From: SKLM01 sp964542755
Lineage (GTDB): Bacteria > Chloroflexota > Anaerolineae > B4-G1
Reading direction: 5' to 3'
NCBI GenBank assembly: GCA_964542755.1
Contig: CAZIWL010000222.1
Location: 1 to 5,021, forward strand
DNA length: 5,021 nucleotides
The position numbers and the translations under genes were made by a program. Positions 1-5,021 of the stretch are shown here, piece after piece; the first letter of the stretch is position 1; every line of letters begins with the position of its first letter. The notes beneath the pieces are model-generated. The model worked only from the letters and a program-made list of their open reading frames with translations. It was not told where the DNA came from and did not search any database.

Positions 1-207
1 GCCCCCGGGGCAGTTGATGTAGAGCGATATCGGCTTCTCCGCGTCCTCGCTCTGGAGATAGAGCATCTGTGCCACCACCAGATTCGCCACCTGATCATTG
101 ATCGGCGTGCCGATGAAAATGATGCGGTCCCTAAGCAACCGCGAATAGATGTCGTACGCTCGCTCCCCACGACCGGTGGACTCGACCACCATTGGAACTA
201 ACGGCAT
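1..207 (-). CDS. clpP: ATP-dependent Clp protease proteolytic subunit ClpP (N-terminal part, runs off the window)
   Basis: This is the serine protease subunit that forms the ClpP tetradecamer in the cytoplasm and degrades proteins fed to it by AAA+ unfoldases such as ClpX. Only the first 69 residues are present. They begin MPLVPMVVES and continue with TGRGERAYDIYSRLL, then the FIGTPINDQVANLVVAQMLYL helix region and LYINCPGG at 62-69, all hallmarks of the ClpP N-terminus. The catalytic Ser/His/Asp lie beyond the left edge, so activity cannot be judged. Position 66 is Cys where most ClpPs have Ser (INSPGG); this is not the catalytic serine. The start at 207 follows AGGAGG at 215-220 with 7 nt spacing; Met6 is a weaker alternative start. 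The gene lies 17 nt downstream of tig, the widespread tig-clpP order, and is probably co-transcribed with it. Identity is very secure. Confidence 0.96.
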   Translation of the reverse strand, partial: MPLVPMVVESTGRGERAYDIYSRLLRDRIIFIGTPINDQVANLVVAQMLYLQSEDAEKPISLYINCPGG

Positions 208-224
208 ACCCCCTCCTCCTGCTC

Positions 225-1649
225 CTACAATCCCTCAACGCCAGCGTCGCTGCTCTCTTGGACCTCAGCCTCCGGGGCACCGGCCTCTTCGTCTTCAGCC
301 CCACCCGCCTCAACTGACACGTCAGCGTCACTGCTCTCTTGAACCTCAGCCTCGGCGCCTTCCTCAAGCTCGCCCTTCGCGATGGTCACGAGCCGCTGCA
401 CCGCCCGACTGGCCAGCATTCGATTCCGGAGGCCGCGGCGCTGCTCGGGCCGATTCAGGGTCTCCCGCACTCGCTCCGCGTTCTCGCCGTACTGCTCGCT
501 CGAGACGGCGATCTGGGCATCGAGGGCATCGTCGCTGATCTCCAGACCTTCCTGCTCCACGATCTCTCCAAGAACCAGTGATCGTTCGAGCGTGTGACGG
601 ACCTCCGATTCCACATCCTCCCGGACCTCGTCCATCGATTGGCCCTGGATCCGTAGGTAATCCTCGAGCATCATGTGATGCTCGCGCTCGACATCCTCCT
701 TGTAGGTCTCCAGGGCGTCTTCAACGCCTTCGTCAAGCATCACCGCCGGATACGAAATCTCGGCATTGTCGATCACCGCATGGAGTACCTCTTCAGCGTA
801 CTCCCCCTCGGCCTGCGCCCTCAGCCTCTCACGAATGCGTTCTCGAACGGAGTCCTTCAGCTCGTCAAAGCTCTCATAGTTCCCTACCGTTCGAGCCAGA
901 TCGTCATCGAGTTCCGGCAGGATCCGCTCGTAGACAGTCTCGACCGCAACCTCGAACTCGGCCTCGGCGCCTGCCAACTCCTCGTGTTTGAAGTCCTCCG
1001 GAATAACCAGTGTGAACGTCCGTTCCTCGCCCGTCTCCAGACCGATGAGCGCATCGATCAGCCCCGGGATCACATCCCCCGCTTCGGGATCAAGGATGAC
1101 GCGAGCCTCTTCCTCATCCAGAAAGGAAACGCCCTCGCTCGTCCTGCCCTCCAGACTCGCCACCAGGAGATCGCCCTTGGCCGATGGGCGGTCCAGGGGA
1201 GCCAGCACCACATTCTGCTCCCGGATCCCCTCCAGGGCCTCCTCCATCATTTCCTCGGGCACCTCGACCTCAGGTGGGTCGAGCCGGAGCTCCCGGTAGT
1301 CACCGAGCTCCACTTCGGGCACCAGGGGAACGGTGAACGTGAGCGTCATCGGCTCGAAGCTCGTGTCCTCCAGGGCCCCGGGAGCGTACGGGACAATCTC
1401 CTCTTCCAGCAAGGCCTCAGGATAGACGGACTCCGCCAGGGTCGCCACCAACTCCTGCTGCACCACTCTCTCGCCCAGCCGCTGGACGATTACGTCATAG
1501 GGAGCCTTCCCCTTCCGGAAGCCGGGGATGTCCACCTCCCTCGAAATCTCGCGCGCCGTCTTGCGTCGCGCTTTCTTCAACCGCTCCTCATCGACCTCGA
1601 TGACCAGAGAGACTTCCCTCTCACCAGCAGGTTGGGTAGTGATCTTCAA
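225..1649 (-). CDS. tig: Trigger factor, ribosome-associated chaperone and peptidyl-prolyl isomerase
   Basis: Trigger factor binds the ribosome at the exit tunnel, holds nascent chains and catalyses prolyl cis-trans isomerisation. The protein is 474 residues from a TTG start. Residues 1-115 form the ribosome-binding domain, with the signature GFRKGKAP at 43-50, the same place as in E. coli trigger factor. Residues about 155-240 form the FKBP-like PPIase domain (KGDLLVASLEG, DVIPGLIDALIGL, FTLVIPEDF). Residues about 245-428 are the helical C-terminal chaperone domain (SYPAVMLDEGVEDAL, VLGEIVEQEGLEI). Residues 428-474 are an acidic, Ala/Glu/Ser-rich tail that most family members (about 430-450 aa) lack or have shorter; it contains an internal duplication. 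The TTG start is chosen because AGGAGG lies 9 nt upstream and family homology begins exactly there. An in-frame ATG at 1712 would add 21 unconserved residues running through a strong hairpin. Downstream is clpP, upstream tRNA-Leu. Confidence 0.96.
   Translation of the reverse strand: MKITTQPAGEREVSLVIEVDEERLKKARRKTAREISREVDIPGFRKGKAPYDVIVQRLGERVVQQELVATLAESVYPEALLEEEIVPYAPGALEDTSFEPMTLTFTVPLVPEVELGDYRELRLDPPEVEVPEEMMEEALEGIREQNVVLAPLDRPSAKGDLLVASLEGRTSEGVSFLDEEEARVILDPEAGDVIPGLIDALIGLETGEERTFTLVIPEDFKHEELAGAEAEFEVAVETVYERILPELDDDLARTVGNYESFDELKDSVRERIRERLRAQAEGEYAEEVLHAVIDNAEISYPAVMLDEGVEDALETYKEDVEREHHMMLEDYLRIQGQSMDEVREDVESEVRHTLERSLVLGEIVEQEGLEISDDALDAQIAVSSEQYGENAERVRETLNRPEQRRGLRNRMLASRAVQRLVTIAKGELEEGAEAEVQESSDADVSVEAGGAEDEEAGAPEAEVQESSDAGVEGL
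238..353 (-). repeat. In-frame 27-codon duplication in the tig tail (copies 238-272 and 319-353)
   Basis: Two direct copies of 35 nt match at 32 positions and start 81 nt apart, exactly 27 codons. They encode the repeated stretch AEVQESSDA followed by DV or GV, at residues 434-444 and 461-471 of trigger factor. The spacing keeps the reading frame, so this looks like a tandem duplication of an acidic coding unit whose second copy is cut off by the stop codon. All three differences are single-base changes. Confidence 0.85.
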
Positions 1650-1658
1650 GTGACTATG

Positions 1659-1664
1659 CCTCCT
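1659..1664 (-). promoter_or_regulatory. Ribosome binding site that fixes the TTG start of tig
   Basis: On the minus strand the sequence reads AGGAGG, then 9 nt, then TTG at 1649-1647. It is a full match to the anti-Shine-Dalgarno. No other ATG, GTG or TTG sits in frame at a suitable distance, which supports TTG as the initiation codon rather than the upstream ATG at 1712. Confidence 0.85.
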
Positions 1665-1691
1665 CACGCATCCTGTTGCCGCATCCGCCTT

Positions 1692-1723
1692 GCGCGCCAG
1701 TAGGCGCGCCACACGCGCCTACT
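1692..1723 (-). promoter_or_regulatory. Two overlapping, mutually exclusive hairpins between tRNA-Leu and tig
   Basis: A perfect 10-bp inverted repeat pairs 1699-1708 (AGTAGGCGCG) with 1714-1723 (CGCGCCTACT) around a 5-nt loop. A second perfect 7-bp repeat pairs 1692-1698 (GCGCGCC) with 1703-1709 (GGCGCGC) around a 4-nt loop. The segment 1703-1708 belongs to both stems, so only one can form at a time. In minus-strand transcription order the first hairpin begins 15 nt after the tRNA and the region ends 27 nt before the tig Shine-Dalgarno. Neither stem is followed by a U tract, so a simple intrinsic terminator is unlikely. Processing signal, attenuator or RNA-stability element are possible roles; which one is not shown by the sequence. 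Confidence 0.6.
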
Positions 1724-1738
1724 CGTCACGTCAACCAG

Positions 1739-1820
1739 TGGGGAAGGCGGGACTCGAACCCGCACGGGTTGCCCCACGTGATCCTAAGTCACGCTCGTCT
1801 GCCAATTCCGACACTTCCCC
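1739..1820 (-). tRNA. tRNA-Leu, anticodon UAG
   Basis: This 82-nt class II tRNA folds completely by eye. The acceptor stem GGGGAAG pairs with CTTCCCC. The D-arm runs from TCG to CGA and includes TTGGCAGA. The anticodon stem CGTGA/TCACG carries the loop CTTAGGA, giving anticodon TAG, which reads CUA and probably CUG leucine codons. The variable arm is a long GGG-CAA-CCC hairpin, as expected for leucine, and the T-arm is GCGGG-TTCGAGT-CCCGC. The discriminator base is A, the leucine identity base. CCA is not encoded (the next bases are CTG), so it must be added by nucleotidyltransferase. The gene lies 89 nt upstream of tig on the same strand and just downstream of a strong promoter, so it may lead a tRNA-tig-clpP transcript. 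Confidence 0.97.
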
Positions 1821-1835
1821 CATATGCCATCCCGA

Positions 1836-1864
1836 ATTATAGTCCTTATGGCCGATTCACGCAA
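1836..1864 (-). promoter_or_regulatory. Sigma-70-type promoter for tRNA-Leu (and probably tig-clpP)
   Basis: On the minus strand there is a perfect -10 box TATAAT at 1836-1841. At 17 bp spacing lies a weak -35, TTGCGT, at 1859-1864. The predicted transcription start is near 1829, about 9 nt before the mature tRNA 5' end, a normal short leader for a tRNA gene. No better promoter is seen between the tRNA and tig, so read-through into tig is plausible. Confidence 0.75.
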
Positions 1865-1866
1865 GG

Positions 1867-1895
1867 TTGACAACTCCCCTTGCACTTGGTATCAT
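1867..1895 (+). promoter_or_regulatory. Consensus sigma-70-type promoter for the isomerase-transporter block
   Basis: The plus strand carries a perfect -35 TTGACA at 1867-1872, a 17-nt spacer, and TATCAT at 1890-1895 (5 of 6 matches to TATAAT). The predicted start is near 1902. It would give the isomerase mRNA a leader of about 270 nt. Its -35 is only 2 bp from the -35 of the divergent tRNA promoter, so the two probably share or compete for RNA polymerase. Confidence 0.75.
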
Positions 1896-2170
1896 CGTTC
1901 GGTCGGTGGTCACTCGGCGCGGATCCCCGATACATCCTCGGCAAAAGGCATCCAAGCCCATCCGATCTGAGCCTTGGCACGAGAACAGCGCGAGCTGAAT
2001 CGCGCATTCCCTGAGGCGGTGGAGGCGATGAAAGCGACATAGACGATGTAGGCGAGGCAGACGATGTGCGGCCGGGGTCCACCCTTTTTCGGACGACTTG
2101 CGGCGCTGTGCCAGTCGCGTCGTCCTTCGCGGCGGTTGATGGATAGCAGAGATCCCAGGAGGTACCCTTG
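1896..2170 (+). other. Untranslated leader region of the isomerase gene, no clear gene
   Basis: This stretch has no convincing protein gene on either strand. Visible structure includes a perfect 6-bp hairpin (GCGCGA 1988-1993 with TCGCGC 2000-2005, 6-nt loop) and a 7-bp stem (GGACGAC 2091-2097 with GTCGTCC 2119-2125). A 9-nt direct repeat, AGACGATGT, occurs at 2041-2049 and 2059-2067. I do not recognise a known riboswitch or leader family. It may simply be a long 5' UTR. Confidence 0.45.
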
Positions 2171-2171
2171 A
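2064..2171 (+). CDS. Possible 35-residue upstream ORF, stop overlapping the isomerase start
   Basis: An ATG at 2064 opens 35 codons (MCGRGPPFFGRLAAL at the start, Arg-rich later, ending RRYP). Its TGA at 2169-2171 overlaps the ATG of the isomerase as TGATG, the layout seen in translational coupling. A modest GAGG at 2054-2057 lies 6 nt upstream. The isomerase Shine-Dalgarno lies inside the ORF. The peptide resembles no family I know, and an ORF this short in GC-rich DNA can occur by chance, so it is offered only as a candidate leader peptide. Confidence 0.2.
   Translation: MCGRGPPFFGRLAALCQSRRPSRRLMDSRDPRRYP
2157..2162 (+). promoter_or_regulatory. Ribosome binding site of the isomerase gene
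   Basis: AGGAGG lies 8 nt before ATG 2171 and 5 nt before TTG 2168. The two possible starts are adjacent codons. ATG with the better spacing is preferred, giving a 357-residue protein. Confidence 0.8.
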
Positions 2172-3244
2172 TGAACCTTGATGATCTGCAGGCCATGGCG
2201 GGACTCGACTCGGGTGCCATGGCGGCCCGCATCAGCGAACTCCCAGGCCAGTGCCGATCGGCCTGGGAGCAAGCGGAAAGCCTCAAGCTTCCGCAGGCGT
2301 TGGCCGACGTCGACCGGGTGGTCATCGTCGGGATGGGTGGCTCGGCCATCGGCGGCGCGCTCCTCCGGGATCTGGTCGCGGACGAGATTACCGTCCCCAT
2401 CAGCATCGTCCGGGGCTATACCCTTCCCCGCTTCGTGTGGGGCGCGAGGACCCTGGTCGTGGCGTGCAGCCACTCGGGGAACACGGAGGAGACCCTGTCG
2501 TGTTTCAAACAAGCCGTGGACCGCGGCGCTCAGGTTCTGGCGATCACGACCGGCGGAAAGCTGGCCGATCTGGCTGACCGAGCTGGTGCCGCGGTGATCC
2601 GCTTCGACTACCAGTCCCAGCCTCGCGCTGCCCTGGGCTACTCATTCATCCTCTTGCTCGGCGCTGTCCATCAGTTGGGCCTGGTCCGGGACTTCACGGA
2701 GGACGTCGCTGAGGCCTCAGCCGGCATGGAGGCCTGGCAGGCAGAGATCGCGCCGGAGATTCCCACGGGGAAGAACGCCGCCAAGCAATTGGCCACCAAG
2801 ACGCACGGCAAGCTTCCCGTCATCTATGGGGCCGGCTTCCTGGGGGCCACGGCCAACCGCTGGAAAACCCAGTTCAATGAGAATGCCAAGAGCTGGGCCT
2901 TCTTCGAGGTGCTCCCAGAGCTGAACCATAACGCCGTCGTCGGATTGACCATCCCCGAGATCGTGCGAGATCGGAGCCTGGCCATTGCCCTTCGCTCCCC
3001 TCTGGATCCGGAGCGGCTCACTGAGCGCTGGGATGTCACACGCGACGTGTTGGAGCGAGAGGGTGTTGCAGCGGAGGAGGTCTGGGGCCGCGGGGAGAGC
3101 AGATTGGCGCAGATGATGTCCCTCATACACTTTGGGGACTATGTTAGCTATTACGCGGCCGTGCTCAACCAGGTGGATCCTACACCGGTCGACACCATCG
3201 CCTTCCTGAAGGATCGCCTGGCCGATCTCGGCAAGGTCGTCTGA
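2171..3244 (+). CDS. Bifunctional phosphoglucose/phosphomannose isomerase (SIS-domain PGI/PMI)
   Basis: This cytoplasmic enzyme family interconverts glucose 6-phosphate or mannose 6-phosphate with fructose 6-phosphate, linking glycolysis or gluconeogenesis to GDP-mannose and related sugars. The 357-residue protein has two SIS halves. The first shows VIVGMGGSAIGG at 51-62 and SHSGNTEET at 100-108, the phosphosugar-binding loops; PRAALGYS follows at 151-158. The second contains NENAKSWAFFEVLPELNHN at 236-254 and the C-terminal segment HFGDYVSYYAAVLNQVDPTP, typical of the bacterial PGI C-terminal domain. Glu237 and His253 are 16 residues apart, the same spacing as catalytic Glu203 and His219 that I recall from the Pyrobaculum enzyme. 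Length is near normal for bacterial members. The transporter gene follows after 24 nt, suggesting one mRNA. Whether both isomerase activities are kept cannot be told from sequence alone; a single-substrate or related SIS isomerase is the main alternative. Confidence 0.88.
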   Translation: MNLDDLQAMAGLDSGAMAARISELPGQCRSAWEQAESLKLPQALADVDRVVIVGMGGSAIGGALLRDLVADEITVPISIVRGYTLPRFVWGARTLVVACSHSGNTEETLSCFKQAVDRGAQVLAITTGGKLADLADRAGAAVIRFDYQSQPRAALGYSFILLLGAVHQLGLVRDFTEDVAEASAGMEAWQAEIAPEIPTGKNAAKQLATKTHGKLPVIYGAGFLGATANRWKTQFNENAKSWAFFEVLPELNHNAVVGLTIPEIVRDRSLAIALRSPLDPERLTERWDVTRDVLEREGVAAEEVWGRGESRLAQMMSLIHFGDYVSYYAAVLNQVDPTPVDTIAFLKDRLADLGKVV

Positions 3245-3268
3245 TAGTCAGATAGCAGAGGAATCACG

Positions 3269-4792
3269 ATGCCGCAGTCACAGAACACCACCAACGAAGA
3301 CAGGTCGTTCGACCCGCTCGTTTTCTGGGTCTCCGCCGTTCTCACCGTTCTTTTCGTGCTCTGGGCCGTCGTCTTTCCAGCCAGTATGGAGCGCGTCGTC
3401 ACCTTCGTCTTCGATTGGACCACCCTCGGGTGGGGTTGGCTCTACCTGTTGACGGTCTTCGCCCTCGTCATCGCTTGTCTCGTGCTGATGGTGACCCGCT
3501 TCGGGAAGATGAAGCTCGGCCTACCGGACGACAAGCCTGAGTTCTCTAGCATCTCCTGGTTCGCCATGCTTTTTGGGTCCGCCATCGCTGCAGGCATCGT
3601 CTTCTGGGGTCCTGCCGAGCCCGCCTACCACTACATGAGCCCACCACCTTTCTTCGGCGGCGAACCCAAGACCGCGGTGGCGGCCATGAATGCGATGACC
3701 ACCTCCTTCTTCCACTGGGGCCTCAGCGCCTGGGCCATCTACGCCTTCCTGACGATTCCCCTGGCGCACGCCTGCTTCACGCGCGGGTTGCCCTTCCGCT
3801 TCTCCAGCGCATTCTATTACGTCTTCGGGGACGCGGTCCACGGCGTACTGGGCAAGATCCTGGATGTCTTCGCCGTCTTCGCGACTCTGGGAGGCCTGGC
3901 CACCACCACCGGCCTGGTCGCCCTCCAGCTCTCCAGCGGCCTCGAGTATCAGTACGGTCTCTCCCTGCCGCCGTATGCCTCCTACTTGATCATCGGCGGC
4001 CTGACCGCCGTCTTCACCCTGGCGGTCTATACGGGGCTCCAGAAGGGGATCAAGTTCCTCGGGGACGTCAATATGTGGGTCTTCATCGCCGTCTTCCTCT
4101 TCGTCTTCATCTTCGGTCCTACGCTCTTTCTCATCAACCTCACTACGAGCTCCATCGGTCAGTACTTGGCCAATTTCTTGCCCATGAGCCTCTTCACGGC
4201 GCCGGGTTTCGAGGGGAACTGGCTGGGCGACTGGACCATCTTCTACTGGGCCTGGTGGATCAGCTGGTCGCCCTTCGTGGCGCTCTTCATCGCACGCATC
4301 TCCAAGGGCAGGACGATCGGCGAGACCGTGGCGGCGACGCTGGTGCTTCCCACTTTGGCCGATTTCCTCTGGTACGGGGTCGTGGGCGGCGCGGGCATAC
4401 GTTTCGACGTAACGGACGTGCTCACTCAGCACGGTCTGGAGAGCGCCATCTTTGCGATCGCGCAGCACCTGCCGCTTACCAGCCTGCTGGCCGTGGCCCT
4501 GCTCTTCCTCATCGCCACGTTCTTTCTCACCAGCGCCAACTCAGCGGCCCTGGCCCTGTCCATGTTCGTGTCCGGCAAGGAGGACCCAAGCCGCAATTTG
4601 CGCGCCTTTTGGGGCATCGTCCTCGGGGCGGTGGCCGCCGTCCTGGCGGGCACGGGCAGCCTGCAGGTCATTCAGACGGCGTCGATTGCGACGGCCTTCC
4701 CACTGATGTTCTTGCTTCTGGCGCTGCTCTACGGGACGTTCAGGGGCCTTCAGGCATACCGGCGCGAGCACGACGGGCACCTATCCGGTTGA
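3269..4792 (+). CDS. BCCT-family transporter, probably glycine betaine or a similar compatible solute
   Basis: BCCT proteins are inner-membrane secondary transporters of quaternary ammonium solutes such as betaine, choline or carnitine. The 507-residue protein has about twelve hydrophobic segments, from residue 17 to 490. Diagnostic stretches are GKMKLGLPDDKPEFS (79-93), VFWGPAEPAYHY (111-122), FHWGLSAWAIY (148-158) and YWAWWISWSPF (326-336). By motif alignment to BetP from memory, Trp150, Trp155 and Tyr158 match W189, W194 and Y197. Trp329, Trp330 and Trp333 match W373, W374 and W377, so the aromatic substrate box is intact. Phe418, Thr421 and Ser422 match the Na2-site residues F464, T467 and S468. 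The usual glycine-rich GMGIG in the third helix is instead AIAAG (105-109). The C-terminal cytoplasmic tail is only about 16 residues, lacking the long osmosensing tail of BetP. The start follows GAGG with 7 nt spacing. Family assignment is secure; substrate and coupling ion are inferred. Confidence 0.93.
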   Translation: MPQSQNTTNEDRSFDPLVFWVSAVLTVLFVLWAVVFPASMERVVTFVFDWTTLGWGWLYLLTVFALVIACLVLMVTRFGKMKLGLPDDKPEFSSISWFAMLFGSAIAAGIVFWGPAEPAYHYMSPPPFFGGEPKTAVAAMNAMTTSFFHWGLSAWAIYAFLTIPLAHACFTRGLPFRFSSAFYYVFGDAVHGVLGKILDVFAVFATLGGLATTTGLVALQLSSGLEYQYGLSLPPYASYLIIGGLTAVFTLAVYTGLQKGIKFLGDVNMWVFIAVFLFVFIFGPTLFLINLTTSSIGQYLANFLPMSLFTAPGFEGNWLGDWTIFYWAWWISWSPFVALFIARISKGRTIGETVAATLVLPTLADFLWYGVVGGAGIRFDVTDVLTQHGLESAIFAIAQHLPLTSLLAVALLFLIATFFLTSANSAALALSMFVSGKEDPSRNLRAFWGIVLGAVAAVLAGTGSLQVIQTASIATAFPLMFLLLALLYGTFRGLQAYRREHDGHLSG

Positions 4793-5021
4793 GCCGGTGA
4801 TCAACGACGGGTAGAAGAGCGTTAAGCACCGGGGCTTACACCTGGTGCCCTCCCGTTCCCACAGGCTTCGACGGCTGGATTTGCTGGGTCGGCTTCGGCC
4901 CTCCACGATTCAGCCGGATCGCCTTATCCGGCACACCGCAGCAGCGTCAGGTCACGACTTCACGCACGCCCCGAGGTATCCCGCCCTCTCCACATACCAA
5001 CACCTGACTCGGGATCTAGCG
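4793..5021. other. Non-coding tail with three successive hairpins
   Basis: No coding region of convincing length is seen on either strand in these 229 nt. Besides the hairpin at 4826-4848, GGGTCG (4886-4891) pairs with CGGCCC (4896-4901) across a 4-nt loop with one wobble. GCCGGAT (4913-4919) pairs perfectly with ATCCGGC (4926-4932) across 6 nt. The last 90 bases show nothing recognisable. It could be a 3' UTR, a structured RNA, or the start of a neighbouring element cut by the window edge. Confidence 0.4.
4826..4848 (+). terminator. Candidate 3' hairpin of the isomerase-transporter transcript
   Basis: Thirty-three bases after the transporter stop codon, GCACCGGG (4826-4833) pairs with CCTGGTGC (4841-4848), 8 bp including one G-U wobble, with a 7-nt loop. 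The wobble makes the stem better on plus-strand RNA. No T tract follows (the next bases are CCTCCCG), so it does not meet the usual intrinsic-terminator pattern and may only mark a factor-dependent or processed 3' end. Confidence 0.3.

Noticed and set aside
675..1703. Long plus-strand open frame of 342 codons across tig
   Set aside because: It lies antisense over a clearly conserved trigger factor, its translation resembles no family, and GC-rich coding DNA often leaves antisense frames open.
1706..1734. TTGACG at 1729-1734 on the minus strand as a separate tig promoter
   Set aside because: At 17 bp spacing the -10 position reads TGGCGC, which is no match to TATAAT, so no second promoter is supported.
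1846..2512. Two overlapping minus-strand open frames over the isomerase leader and 5' end
   Set aside because: They overlap the SIS domain coding region, lack clear ribosome binding sites and family resemblance, and one runs through the divergent promoters.
3521..4468. Minus-strand open frame of 315 codons opposite the transporter
   Set aside because: It is strongly Glu/Asp/Gly/Arg-rich low-complexity sequence, the antisense of hydrophobic codons in the BCCT gene, with no recognisable domain.
4826..4848. Strong intrinsic terminator after the transporter
   Set aside because: The stem is real, but no T tract follows it, so it was listed only as a low-confidence candidate.
1..5021. CRISPR array, insertion sequence or phage-like genes
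   Set aside because: No regularly spaced repeats, transposase motifs, terminal inverted repeats with target duplications, or phage proteins are visible; the window is mostly housekeeping genes.

Overview
The window is GC-rich bacterial chromosome with two divergent gene blocks. Both blocks start from a compact promoter region near 1836-1895. Left of it, on the minus strand, lie a tRNA-Leu(UAG), the chaperone trigger factor (tig) and the N-terminal part of the protease subunit ClpP, which runs off the left edge. Right of it, on the plus strand, lie a bifunctional phosphoglucose/phosphomannose isomerase and a BCCT-family osmolyte transporter. They are 24 nt apart and probably form an operon.

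The organism is a bacterium. The wording of the trigger factor (PGFRKGKAPY, the stretch around YAPGALED, VPLVPEVELGDYR, and an acidic tail), the ClpP N-terminus and the SIS-type isomerase resemble, from memory, members of Chloroflexota (Anaerolineae-like). This placement is inferred from family resemblance, not from a search, and another GC-rich phylum remains possible.

Layout: 1-207 clpP (partial, minus); 225-1649 tig (minus, TTG start set by a clear AGGAGG); 1692-1723 two overlapping, mutually exclusive hairpins; 1739-1820 tRNA-Leu (minus); 1836-1864 minus-strand promoter with a perfect TATAAT; 1867-1895 plus-strand promoter TTGACA-N17-TATCAT; 1896-2170 an apparent long 5' leader with hairpins and a possible 35-codon upstream ORF; 2171-3244 PGI/PMI; 3269-4792 BCCT transporter; 4793-5021 non-coding tail with three hairpins.

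The left block is a protein-quality-control unit (nascent-chain folding plus proteolysis) that seems to be transcribed with a tRNA. The right block joins hexose-phosphate interconversion with compatible-solute uptake. It could serve osmoadaptation, but that link rests on gene adjacency only. I see no mobile element, CRISPR array or clearly new system. The most interesting points are the back-to-back promoters, the alternative hairpins between the tRNA and tig, the altered glycine motif in the transporter, and the internally duplicated acidic tail of trigger factor.
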